Positions 1-8,545 of a DNA stretch of 10,130 nucleotides are shown piece after piece. Source of the DNA: Oscillospiraceae bacterium. GTDB taxonomy: Bacteria > Bacillota_A > Clostridia > Oscillospirales > JAAYXM01. A program made the position numbers and the translations under genes. Below the pieces are notes generated by a model. That model was not told the origin of the DNA. It ran no database searches and saw nothing but the letters and a program-made list of their open reading frames with translations. The stretch spans positions 1 through 10,130 of the forward strand of contig JAFQVE010000455.1 in assembly GCA_017408185.1 (NCBI GenBank). The letters run 5' to 3'. Every line of letters starts with the position of its first letter. The stretch's first letter is position 1.

Positions 1-30
1 GCCGTCAACCACCTCGTAGGTCTCGCCTTA
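1..30 (-). pseudogene. Continuation of the solute-binding protein frame beyond the TAA
   Basis: Reading the minus strand in the same frame as the upstream gene, the codons are S-W-G-K, then TAA (28-30), then G-E-T-Y-E-V-V-D-G to the window edge. From knowledge of this family, the expected text is W-G-x-E-G-E-x-Y-x-V-V-D-G, so the TAA sits exactly where a conserved Glu (GAA) is expected. One G-to-T change would explain it. The likely state is a single nonsense mutation or base-call error in a longer gene that runs off the left edge. No frameshift is needed. Confidence 0.75.
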
Positions 31-1167
31 CTTACCCCACGAAACAAGCTCCATCGCCTCGTCGGTATACATCCAGTCAACAAACTTTGCGGCGTTTGCA
101 ATGCCGTCGGCATTGCCGGTGTCCGGAATGGACATACCTATCATTTCAAGGTCGCCGCGCTCTATCATTGATACGCCCTTTTCCTCATTTGCAACGGGCG
201 GAGCGAACGCCTGAAGCTTATACTCCGTATTGCCGTTCTGATGTGCAAGCTGATTGAAGTAATCTATGCGAAGCTGAAGATGCGGAAGGATAAAGCCTTT
301 ATCGGTAAGCATAAATTCTTCCCATGTGGCATTGTTAAGCGTCACGGAGTCTGCCGGCATGAGCTTTTCGTCTATCATCTTTTTATAGAAGGTTACAACC
401 TCGAGCGCGGTCTCCTCCGTTGCTCCCCAGCGCCACTGCTCGTCATCAAAGTCGTAATATGCGCCGTATTCCCACCACTTATCAAAGGACGAGCCGGGGA
501 TATTGAACACATACGACATTGAACGTGTGCAGAATGGATATGAATCGGGATAGAGCCCCTTGAGAGTTTTACAGACGTCATAAAGCTCGTCAAAGGTTTC
601 GGGAGCTTTGAGATTGTGTTTTTTGAAGATATCCTCGCGATAAAGCCATGCACGCATACGTGTTTTGCCCTCGCGTCCGCTTCCCGGTGTATAATAAATC
701 TTGCCGTCTGCACGCTTTCTCGGTGTTACCGAAACTGCATACTCTTCTTCGGAAAGAGAAGAAAGCCATGCATTGTAGTTTGGCATATATGCATCTAAAT
801 CCTCAAAAGCAATGAGTCCTTCGCCCGCATATTTTGAGTGGGCGTTTGCCGTTCCGAATGCAATAAGGTCGGGGAGCTCTTCGCGTGCCGCAAACATGAG
901 CGGATACTTTGTTGCAGCATCGGTTGCAGGAACTGCAATAATGTCAAGTGTCGCGCCCGAACCCTCGGACATATATTCCCACAGCTTCCAATCCTCACTC
1001 ACCGGCCACGAGGCAGATGATTCTACCATGTACGTGATAACATCGTCTTTTGTGAGCGGCTCGTCTGCTCCCTCGCCGGAGAGAACAGTGGCTCCGCTTC
1101 CGCCACCGCACGCGCAAAGCGTGAGCAGCATTACTGCTGCTAAAGTCAATGCGATAAGTTTTTTCAT
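28..1167 (-). CDS. ABC sugar-type extracellular solute-binding lipoprotein, cut short by an in-frame TAA
   Basis: Probable surface lipoprotein that captures oligosaccharides for an ABC importer (family 1, LplA-like type that usually partners YtePQ/LplBC-like permeases). The N-terminus is a lipoprotein signal: MKK, a hydrophobic stretch, then lipobox L17-C18-A19-C20 followed by a Gly/Ser-rich spacer. The body carries family-typical stretches, including the region near residue 359 (AAKFVDWMYTDEAMELVSWG). The start is supported by a TAAGGAGG site 9 bases upstream. The frame ends at residue 379, whereas LplA-like proteins usually run to about 500-560 residues, and the stop falls inside the conserved WG-x-E-G motif. 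The same frame continues past it (see 1-30). It lies 106 bases downstream of the giant lyase gene on the same strand, so it is probably co-expressed and may import the products. The substrate is not readable from the sequence. The family call is confident; whether the protein is functional is uncertain. Confidence 0.85.
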   Translation of the reverse strand: MKKLIALTLAAVMLLTLCACGGGSGATVLSGEGADEPLTKDDVITYMVESSASWPVSEDWKLWEYMSEGSGATLDIIAVPATDAATKYPLMFAAREELPDLIAFGTANAHSKYAGEGLIAFEDLDAYMPNYNAWLSSLSEEEYAVSVTPRKRADGKIYYTPGSGREGKTRMRAWLYREDIFKKHNLKAPETFDELYDVCKTLKGLYPDSYPFCTRSMSYVFNIPGSSFDKWWEYGAYYDFDDEQWRWGATEETALEVVTFYKKMIDEKLMPADSVTLNNATWEEFMLTDKGFILPHLQLRIDYFNQLAHQNGNTEYKLQAFAPPVANEEKGVSMIERGDLEMIGMSIPDTGNADGIANAAKFVDWMYTDEAMELVSWGK

Positions 1168-1176
1168 GGTGTTTTT

Positions 1177-1184
1177 CCTCCTTA
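1177..1184 (-). promoter_or_regulatory. Ribosome binding site of the solute-binding lipoprotein gene
   Basis: The minus strand reads TAAGGAGG, a near-perfect match to the anti-Shine-Dalgarno sequence, 9 bases before the ATG at 1167. This fixes the start and shows that initiation is efficient even though the frame is interrupted later. Confidence 0.85.
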
Positions 1185-1201
1185 TTTTTTGTTAATACAC
1201 A

Positions 1202-1264
1202 TTGTAGGGTTCGTCGCCTGCCGACGAACCGTTTACGGACAATCGTAAACGCTTGTCCCTACAA
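1202..1264. repeat. Nested inverted repeat (three-way-junction, REP/MITE-like element) between two genes
   Basis: An outer 8-bp stem pairs TTGTAGGG (1202-1209) with CCCTACAA (1257-1264). It encloses two hairpins: TTCGTCG (1210-1216) with CGACGAA (1222-1228), and CGTTTACG (1230-1237) with CGTAAACG (1244-1251). The first arm can extend by two G-C pairs at the expense of the outer stem. An alternative pairing of GGACAA (1237-1242) with TTGTCC (1253-1258) competes with the second arm. It fills most of the 106-base gap between the lyase stop and the lipoprotein gene. No U-run follows on the minus strand, so it is not a standard terminator for that direction. Its compact form and intergenic site fit a dispersed palindromic element, or an mRNA-stability or processing hairpin. 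Only one copy is present here, so its repeat status is inferred. Confidence 0.6.
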
Positions 1265-1273
1265 CGCATTTTG

Positions 1274-4200
1274 TCACTTCACAGTATATTCCATAATTCG
1301 CTTTAACAATACTGCAACCTCGGCTCGGGTTGTGTAGACCGTCGGTGCAATCCGTCCGGATTTTCCGTTAACTAGACCCGCGGAGACGAGGACATTGACT
1401 GCTTCTTTTGCGTAATCCGCGACCTCGTCGAGATCGGTTAATTTCGGTTCGTCGTAAACGCCGAACCCTACACCGAGTTCTTGCATAGCTCTATACACTA
1501 TCACCATCATATCCTGTCGGGTGATATGATTTCGGGGTGCAAATTTGTTATCACCAATACCGCCAACAATCCCTGTATTGCGCGCAATCGCAAGCTCGGA
1601 TGCGAAGTAATCACTTGCTGTGACGTCTGCAAAGTTTTCGGAGCTGTCACTTTCAAGCTTGAACGCACGGACAAGAAGCAGTGCAAAGTCTGCACGGGTG
1701 ATGTTGCTTGCCGGTGAGAATGTGTTTTCGCTTGTTCCCTTGATAATTCCGTCCTCTGCAAGCGAAGTTATTGCAGCCTCTGCCCACGCGTGGCTCCCGA
1801 GATCCGTAAAACGGACGCTATCCGTTTTACCCGATGCATCAGGTGCATTTTCTCCATCGGTTTCGGTCTTGTCAGTTTCGACGGTGTTCGCCGTATCATC
1901 CGGCTTATCAGTCGGTGCGTCACCGCCGCCACCGCCTTCTCCACCACCTGCGGGTGATGTGTCAGTCGTTCCGGCAGACGGAGTTTCCGTTTTGTCCGAC
2001 GGCTTTGACGTTGTCGAGCCGTAGACAGTCACATAGAAGTGAAGCGTGCTCTCTCTACCGCAGTCATCGCGTGCCGTAATTGCAACGTGGTTTTCTCCTA
2101 CCTGCGAAGAATCCGGCTTCCACGTAAATCTGCCGCTCTTCTCATCAATGCCTGCACCGCGCGGAAGCACTGTTCCTACATATGTAATATTGTCACTTAC
2201 CTCACTTGAGGCATTCAGCACAACAGCTACTGCACTTCCCGCAGATACGGAAATCCCGTTTGATATATCGCTGAAAACAGGTGAGCTGTCATCCGTAAAG
2301 CTTCGCGGTATGCGTGCTTTCTGCCCCTCGGCTATCGTATACAAATATCCCTTCTCCTGCCGGTACGGGTCTGCATATTTTCTTATCAGCGTGACCATAC
2401 CTGTATTAATAACAATATCTCCGGGATCTTCGGTACTTCGGGAAGCAGAAAAAATTTCATAGCTTCCGCTTCTGCCTTTTTCGCCGTTGTCAATATACAC
2501 ATATTCTCCGGCAAGCGCCGCTATTTCCGCATCGGAAACCTTCGTCTCCGGCGTGATAATTATTTCGTTTTCAAACTCAAGCGTTTTTGTAAACGCCTTT
2601 ACCGTGCCGCTTATTTCCGACGAAGCCGATATTTTCTCACCAAGCACCGTTCCGTCACAGAGGAATCTATATGTATTCTCTCCGTTCTGCACGGTATATA
2701 CTCCGATAAATCCTGAGAACGCAAGTGCACTTCCGTCATCAAGCGTTATTTCATATGTTACGGAGCTGTTGGTTGAATAAAGAATATAGTCCACTCTGCC
2801 GCTTATATGCTCAATCCTTACTGCGCGGTGTGCATCTCCTGCCTTTTCCTCACCACCGGAAATTCGCATTTCAAGCTCATCCGCGCGTTTTATATACCTT
2901 AACGCACGGTACGGCTCAAGCACAGTTGTAAACACCGTATCAAGATTTTTTCCGCTGTTTTTAACAAGCAGATATTTGAGCTTTTCAACATTTTTGTTTC
3001 CGACAGTCTGCGGCGGAAGCCCATCCGCAATCGCAATTTCACTTTTAGCTCCGTTCTTTACATTGCCTGCGTTGAGCACAGTCAGGCGCAGATGCAGATT
3101 TTTATTATCTGCAACCGCCTTATTATAGTCCTTTATTGCAAAATCAACCTCAACTCTGTTTTCCGGAGAGGTGTCTCTGTCAACATTGCGGAGCCACGTA
3201 TATCCGCGGGGATACAGAGTTGTGTATGTCCACTCTGCCGGGGAATTCGGGTCCTGTCCGTAGACAACCGATAAAAGCTCTTCGTCATCCGCAAGCTTTT
3301 CTCCCTCTGCCGGAATACGCACGGAATACGTTCCGTCTGCATTCGTCTTCTTGACGTACTTCGCATCGCGACCCGCATACGTTCCTTTATAATTCCCGTT
3401 TTTATCAAGCTGGGAACCTGAGATGTAATTCCCGTTTTCATCCTCAATAAGCGTGAAATCAAGACCTGTCGTTTCAACCACTTCATCTGACGATGCGTGG
3501 AGCGAATATGTGTGCGTGTTTCCGCCGAGTACGCGGAAGAAATCCACCGCATACGAATTTTCATCATCCACCTTTATCTGCACAACGCTCCTGCGGTACT
3601 CCTCCGTGACGCCATTATACACATACGGAGTTGAAACATCCATAAGCTGAACGCTTTCGCCTCGCTCAAAATGCTTCGCCTTACCGCGGATATCCGCTTC
3701 CGATGTCTGATCCTTTTCGTTCACCGTTACGGTGTTGTGCGCAAGCGTTGCTTCCACCCACTGCAGTCTGTTCGGCTGTGTTCCCGTTTGCTCCGGATAA
3801 CCGAAATCAGGAAGAAAGTTAAGCCCGAAAGCCGTCATACCGAGGTTCATTGTATCCTTGTGCCCGTGGCCTGAGCTTGAGCCGTAATACATCCATACAT
3901 CGCGGCGCGTGTTCTTCGCCGTGCTTCCCGTACCGTCGGTGAAGTCATCTCCGTCACGGAGTGCCGCAAAGCCGAAGCTTGTGAGCATAACGGAGAACGG
4001 ATTGAATTTGCCGTGTTCTCTTATAACCTGCTCCACCTCATCGGAAAGCTTTTCCGGATTTTCGGCATCTATCGCATAATGCAGCCCTTCTGCCGAGTTT
4101 CCGTTAAGGGTATAGAGCACCTGAGCAAAAATCGGATCTGCTGTCATTTTCCAGCCGTACAGGATGGACTCCGGGCTTGCCCAATGCCCCTTTTCAAGAG

Positions 4201-7200
4201 TATCAAGCGAGTCGCCGATATTCGGGGTGTAGTACGATGACATAAGCGGGATATTGGAATAAAGCATCTTTATAAACTTCGGATTTTCCGAAAGCTTTGC
4301 TGCTTTAAATCTGTCATACATTTCAAGACATTCGTTGACCGGATAAAGCCTGCTTATCCAGTAAGCATTATAATGCGACGCTTCATCTCCCTGTCCGTCA
4401 GCATCAACATCATCCACAAGCTTTGCGTTTATTCCTCCGCCTGTCTGCTTTTCTGCCTCTCCTGCATTCAACCAGACTGAGTTCAGCATAAAATTGAGAA
4501 TTTCCGCCGACTCCGGCATTGAATCGAGGATTACCGCAATGAGGGCCATAATCTTCTGATCCATTCCGAAATTTCCGTTGATTGAAAAATCCATAAGTCC
4601 GTCGTATGCAGCACGGAGGATTCCGTCCTCCGTATGCGTGCGAAGCTGCGAGGGCGTATTCTTTGCGTAACGGAATTTAAGCTTTTCCCCTTTTTCCTTT
4701 ATATAATTTAAAACATCTTCATCCTCATACAGCTCAAAAACCGTATCGTATGCAACAATAATCTCATCTATAAGGTTTGTTTCCCATACGCGTCCTATGG
4801 TCTTTCCGTAATTGGTATTGCCTGCCGCTGCAGTCGTTATAAGCGAGCCGTACTTTCCGACATTATACTCCGGATAAAAATCCGCAAGCCGATCAATCAG
4901 AATTGCTGCAACCCTGCCGTATTTCTTATCTCCGGTATAGTAATACGCATCCGCACACTGAACTATTGCATCATAAACCACGCCGTTGCGCCACACTCCC
5001 CAATGGAGATATTCGGCAATGTAGGTATGCGCTTCAGCCTCATTCTTTGATGAGTCCTTCGGGTCAATATACGCATAGTAAGGCGTACCGTCATCATGCG
5101 ACGGGATATATCCCATACCGTCATCAACGCCCCAGGTTTCCTGCGTTTCCCCGCTTCTCAACCCTTTTCCGGCATTAATGGTTTTAACCTCAGCAAGGTC
5201 TTCATACAGCTCATTGTACAGATATCCGCCCTTGACGCCGTAGCCGTAATACGCCTTCCACTGCTTGCTGTGTTCTTTTCCCGGCTCCGTTACAGACTTG
5301 TCTCCGAACAGCTCGCGGTGAGCCTGAAGTGCGCGAAGGCGGTCAAACTCTCCGTATTCGTTAAGACCGAGCTTGTAAAAGCCTTCAAAATTATTGCTCG
5401 GGAAAAGGCGCTTGCAATCGGGGCACTGTGTTTTCCACGGACGGGAAAGCGCATTGTTCTGCATACTGTAAAGTCCGTATTTTGCGCGAAGGTCAACATT
5501 GCAGTAGCGGCAAATCCACGCGTTCGGATCGCTCGGCCGCCCCACCTGAGAGCTTCTCGGAATGCCTTCCGAATGTATCATATCATAGATAAGATCAAGG
5601 CTTCCGACAAGCGGATCTGCCTCAGCAATCACCTTTTCGGCAGTTTCCTTTGCCCAGTCGTATTGTTTCACATTTTTGCGGACATTTTTCTTTTTATCTT
5701 CGGTTCTGTAGGTTGAGCCTGTCTTTGCCCTTGCTACGGTAAGCGTAATGTCCTTTTCGCGTATTCTCCCGTTATGCTCAATCTTAATGCGGAATTTTGC
5801 TTCGCCCTCTGAAACCGGAACGATATCAAGGCTGTCCGTGAGGTATGCACGCTCCGGCGTAAGTGCTTCCGCCCAAACCCCGGCACCGGTCATATCAAGC
5901 TTTTTCCCGAGGTTGCTTATCGCCTGTGCATACAGCGGCACGGTATCTCCCGGTATATCCGTAAGCCGTATATGCCGGCTTCCTCCTGCCGTTGCATCAA
6001 CATCCGTCATCCCCTCCGGAAGCACCTCAATGACCAGGCTGTCATCCGACACCGTCTTCCCGTTGAACGTTGATGTGACGGTTATCGTTGCCTTTCCGAC
6101 CTTATGCGCAGTGAGAAGGTTTCCTTCCACCGTTACAACGCTCTCGTCCGAGCTTGAAAGCCTGCTCTCTATCGCTTCGGAATACGAAACTCTCTCTGCT
6201 CCGATAACCGGATGCACGGTAAGATATGCAGAGTCACCTGCAAAAAGCTCTTCCGCCTCCAAGGTAACGGATGTTTTTGTGATTTCATCATTTGTAATTT
6301 TTATCTTCTGCGACTTTTCAACAAAGCTCTCGCCGTCAAGTGACGCAGAGATTTTCACGGTTGCCTCTCCTGCTTCTTTTGCGGTAAGAAGATATCCTCG
6401 CTTTGCGGTCTGCTCCTTAATATAATCAAGCCCCGAAAGCTCTATGCAGGAATTGTCTGAGCTGTGGCGGATAATCCGCTTTGTCTCCGGTTTTCCGTCA
6501 TTTGCCCAGTCACTGAAATGGCGCGTGCTTCCGTCAGTCATATATACCACGGCATCGCTCCGGAATGTTTCACCCACGGCAAGCTCTGCCGGCAGCTCCG
6601 CCGCGACGCGGGAAAGCGTCACTTCACCCTTTACCGGTATGAATTTAAGCGTGCCTACAGCAAGATACGGATTTGATCCCAGGCTGTTGCGTGCATGGAG
6701 ATACATATACATCTTATTTTCTCCGCGCTTTAAATGCACGGTGTTAAGCTTTACCGTTCCGCCCGTGGCAAGCGAACCGTCTGAATCGGTATTCCCGCTC
6801 CAGAAACTATGATTTCCGAGAAAATCATTTTCGGTATAAATGGCAAAGGTTCCGCCCTTCGGAAGTGCGCCGGCAAGCATTTCCGCGTTGTAATACCCTT
6901 CTGCCGGACACTCAAATGAAAAAGCAAAGGTTCCCGAAAGCGTTTTATTCAGTGGCCATTCCTTCCCGTTTGTCATCCACGTGTTTATCAGGAGGAAGCC
7001 TGTTCCCGTATCGCCCGCCGTTCCCTTTGAAATAGAACTGCTTATTCCCTCATCTGTCAGGAATTTATATCCCGGAGTAACGGACGGAAGTGTTTTTTCA
7101 TCATTCGTCACGGTTTGCGAAAAATCAATCATAAACGACGGAAGCTCACTGTACACCGTAACATAAAGTGTTCCGGTTGCTTCCGTAGGCTCGTCTCCGT

Positions 7201-8539
7201 TCATAACTGTTGCGGTTATCACGGCACTGCCCTCGGAAAGCGCCGTGACGGTTCCGTTTTCGTCTACCGCTGCAACCTTTTCATCCGAGCTTTTATATGA
7301 AACGGAAAGGGCTTCAGCGCTTTCCGTTATGCCATCGGTCATCACGGCGGAAATTTCGGTCCGGACAGAGCTGTTCTCCGCATCATCGGCAAGGAAAACA
7401 AGCTCACTTTGCGAAAATCTGAGAGAGGCAACGGAGGGTTTTTCCGTAACGGTAAGAACAATCTCATTACTTTTTACGGTTGCATCCTCGCTTGTGACAG
7501 TCGCACTCACCGTAACCTCACCCTCGGAAAGCGCCGTGATAACACCTGTCGCGGTGTCGATTTCCACTATGTTTTCCGGAACGCAGGTATACGTCACCGT
7601 CGCCTTGTCGGTAAAAGTTTGCCCGTCGGCATACGCAAGGGAAACGGAGGTCTTTGCCGTTCTCGAAACCGGAATTGAAGCTCTATCCGCAGACAGCACA
7701 ACCGAGGAGAGCTTCGGGATATCTACAGTTCCCGGAGCGGCAAGCTGAAACGAGCTTATCAGAAGCTCCGGCTTTGCAGTATTTACCGTTGTCTGATTCT
7801 TTATGTGGAAAATAAGATAATACTTTTTCTTTTCAAGCGTGCGGTTTGAAAAGACCTTATATTCCTTGCTTTCATCGGGCGCTGTTTCCTGCATATCGAG
7901 CGTACCGAGAAGGTATTTCTCTTTATATTCCGAATCGGCTGCAATGGCAGTTATATACTGATGCAGACGGTTAACACCTTGAAGCGAAGTGCTTGTTGTA
8001 CTTTTGTAAAATCCGAATGTATCTTTGTAAGCTTTTTCCGGCGTGCTTTCATATGCCTTTACTTTGTCTTCATCCACCGGCACAAGATAAATATCGCTCA
8101 CATATCCGTTTTCAAGCGCCTGATATTCAAGCACGGGTGTATATTCCCCCGCATTTGCAACATCAATAAGGATTGCCGCGCCGTACACGTTTTCCAGGCG
8201 GCTGCGACTGAAAGTCCACCACAAACCGCCGGACTTAAGCTTCATATCGCTGATATAGCGCATGCCGTCAACGCGCCACGGCGCGGAGCTGACATTCGCC
8301 CACTTCATATCCGTGTCAAAGCGCGCAAGGGAAAGCGTTCCTTCGACATACGCTTCTTCCCCCGTTGCCGCCATATCCTGTGCGTGGTTTGTATTAATCG
8401 GAACATCCGCGTTAAGCCCGTAGCTTTCATAGCTGAAAATATATTTCTGCGCACTCACTGCAGCTTCTGCCGCAGCCTGCGGGGGAATAAGCGGCAAAAG
8501 CATTACGACACTTAAAACAAACGATAATAATCTTTTCAT
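1274..8539 (-). CDS. Giant SLH-anchored multidomain heparinase II/III-like polysaccharide lyase
   Basis: A 2421-residue secreted protein, probably a surface lyase cleaving uronic-acid-containing polysaccharide by beta-elimination. Order by residue: signal peptide 1 to about 24-27; beta-sandwich, CBM-like, about 31-270; two Big2-like Ig domains, 275-364 and 368-463; second beta-sandwich about 465-640; three more Ig-like domains, about 640-750, 755-840 and 848-937; lyase region about 945-2080, with an alpha-helical toroid then a beta-sandwich; Ig-like domain about 2085-2174; Gly/Thr/Asp-rich linker 2175-2241; three SLH domains (2242-2290, 2301-2353, 2367-2416), each with an ITRAD/TTRAE-type motif. 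The lyase begins with a four-cysteine knuckle (C1010, C1013, C1039, C1042). Candidate catalytic or structural motifs are N1321-G-N1323, H1389-Y1390, G-H1558-G-H1560-K-D1562 and H1601-N-T. All look intact. The start has a strong GGGAGG site and directly precedes the signal peptide. SLH domains normally bind pyruvylated cell-wall polymer. The substrate (glycosaminoglycan, alginate, ulvan or other) and the PL family are not readable. It is divergent from araC. Confidence 0.88.
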   Translation of the reverse strand: MKRLLSFVLSVVMLLPLIPPQAAAEAAVSAQKYIFSYESYGLNADVPINTNHAQDMAATGEEAYVEGTLSLARFDTDMKWANVSSAPWRVDGMRYISDMKLKSGGLWWTFSRSRLENVYGAAILIDVANAGEYTPVLEYQALENGYVSDIYLVPVDEDKVKAYESTPEKAYKDTFGFYKSTTSTSLQGVNRLHQYITAIAADSEYKEKYLLGTLDMQETAPDESKEYKVFSNRTLEKKKYYLIFHIKNQTTVNTAKPELLISSFQLAAPGTVDIPKLSSVVLSADRASIPVSRTAKTSVSLAYADGQTFTDKATVTYTCVPENIVEIDTATGVITALSEGEVTVSATVTSEDATVKSNEIVLTVTEKPSVASLRFSQSELVFLADDAENSSVRTEISAVMTDGITESAEALSVSYKSSDEKVAAVDENGTVTALSEGSAVITATVMNGDEPTEATGTLYVTVYSELPSFMIDFSQTVTNDEKTLPSVTPGYKFLTDEGISSSISKGTAGDTGTGFLLINTWMTNGKEWPLNKTLSGTFAFSFECPAEGYYNAEMLAGALPKGGTFAIYTENDFLGNHSFWSGNTDSDGSLATGGTVKLNTVHLKRGENKMYMYLHARNSLGSNPYLAVGTLKFIPVKGEVTLSRVAAELPAELAVGETFRSDAVVYMTDGSTRHFSDWANDGKPETKRIIRHSSDNSCIELSGLDYIKEQTAKRGYLLTAKEAGEATVKISASLDGESFVEKSQKIKITNDEITKTSVTLEAEELFAGDSAYLTVHPVIGAERVSYSEAIESRLSSSDESVVTVEGNLLTAHKVGKATITVTSTFNGKTVSDDSLVIEVLPEGMTDVDATAGGSRHIRLTDIPGDTVPLYAQAISNLGKKLDMTGAGVWAEALTPERAYLTDSLDIVPVSEGEAKFRIKIEHNGRIREKDITLTVARAKTGSTYRTEDKKKNVRKNVKQYDWAKETAEKVIAEADPLVGSLDLIYDMIHSEGIPRSSQVGRPSDPNAWICRYCNVDLRAKYGLYSMQNNALSRPWKTQCPDCKRLFPSNNFEGFYKLGLNEYGEFDRLRALQAHRELFGDKSVTEPGKEHSKQWKAYYGYGVKGGYLYNELYEDLAEVKTINAGKGLRSGETQETWGVDDGMGYIPSHDDGTPYYAYIDPKDSSKNEAEAHTYIAEYLHWGVWRNGVVYDAIVQCADAYYYTGDKKYGRVAAILIDRLADFYPEYNVGKYGSLITTAAAGNTNYGKTIGRVWETNLIDEIIVAYDTVFELYEDEDVLNYIKEKGEKLKFRYAKNTPSQLRTHTEDGILRAAYDGLMDFSINGNFGMDQKIMALIAVILDSMPESAEILNFMLNSVWLNAGEAEKQTGGGINAKLVDDVDADGQGDEASHYNAYWISRLYPVNECLEMYDRFKAAKLSENPKFIKMLYSNIPLMSSYYTPNIGDSLDTLEKGHWASPESILYGWKMTADPIFAQVLYTLNGNSAEGLHYAIDAENPEKLSDEVEQVIREHGKFNPFSVMLTSFGFAALRDGDDFTDGTGSTAKNTRRDVWMYYGSSSGHGHKDTMNLGMTAFGLNFLPDFGYPEQTGTQPNRLQWVEATLAHNTVTVNEKDQTSEADIRGKAKHFERGESVQLMDVSTPYVYNGVTEEYRRSVVQIKVDDENSYAVDFFRVLGGNTHTYSLHASSDEVVETTGLDFTLIEDENGNYISGSQLDKNGNYKGTYAGRDAKYVKKTNADGTYSVRIPAEGEKLADDEELLSVVYGQDPNSPAEWTYTTLYPRGYTWLRNVDRDTSPENRVEVDFAIKDYNKAVADNKNLHLRLTVLNAGNVKNGAKSEIAIADGLPPQTVGNKNVEKLKYLLVKNSGKNLDTVFTTVLEPYRALRYIKRADELEMRISGGEEKAGDAHRAVRIEHISGRVDYILYSTNSSVTYEITLDDGSALAFSGFIGVYTVQNGENTYRFLCDGTVLGEKISASSEISGTVKAFTKTLEFENEIIITPETKVSDAEIAALAGEYVYIDNGEKGRSGSYEIFSASRSTEDPGDIVINTGMVTLIRKYADPYRQEKGYLYTIAEGQKARIPRSFTDDSSPVFSDISNGISVSAGSAVAVVLNASSEVSDNITYVGTVLPRGAGIDEKSGRFTWKPDSSQVGENHVAITARDDCGRESTLHFYVTVYGSTTSKPSDKTETPSAGTTDTSPAGGGEGGGGGDAPTDKPDDTANTVETDKTETDGENAPDASGKTDSVRFTDLGSHAWAEAAITSLAEDGIIKGTSENTFSPASNITRADFALLLVRAFKLESDSSENFADVTASDYFASELAIARNTGIVGGIGDNKFAPRNHITRQDMMVIVYRAMQELGVGFGVYDEPKLTDLDEVADYAKEAVNVLVSAGLVNGKSGRIAPTVYTTRAEVAVLLKRIMEYTVK
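7230..7539. repeat. 19-base direct repeat in two neighbouring Big2 domains
   Basis: The 19 bases CCCTCGGAAAGCGCCGTGA occur at 7230-7248 and again at 7521-7539, 291 bases (97 codons) apart and in the same frame. On the coding strand they encode the T-A-L-S-E-G core of the first and second Big2 domains (residues about 335-340 and 432-437). The exact DNA match inside otherwise diverged domains fits tandem domain duplication or later gene conversion. Confidence 0.7.
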
Positions 8540-8545
8540 TGTAAT

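Noticed and set aside
28..30. TAA read as a recoded sense codon
   Set aside because: No bacterial code with TAA as sense is established, and the other long frames in the window contain no internal TAA. A single mutation or error is simpler.
1202..1264. Intrinsic terminator of the giant lyase gene
   Set aside because: The hairpins are strong, but on the minus strand they are followed by TGTGTATTAACAAAAAA and not by a T-run.
1920..1950. CCGCC-rich microsatellite-like stretch
   Set aside because: It encodes the short Gly-rich part of the linker before the SLH domains and is not a regular tandem repeat.
5096..6425. Long open frames on the plus strand opposite the giant lyase (206 and 225 codons)
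   Set aside because: They lie wholly antisense to a gene with clear domains along its whole length, lack recognisable motifs, and look like by-products of the coding strand's codon use.
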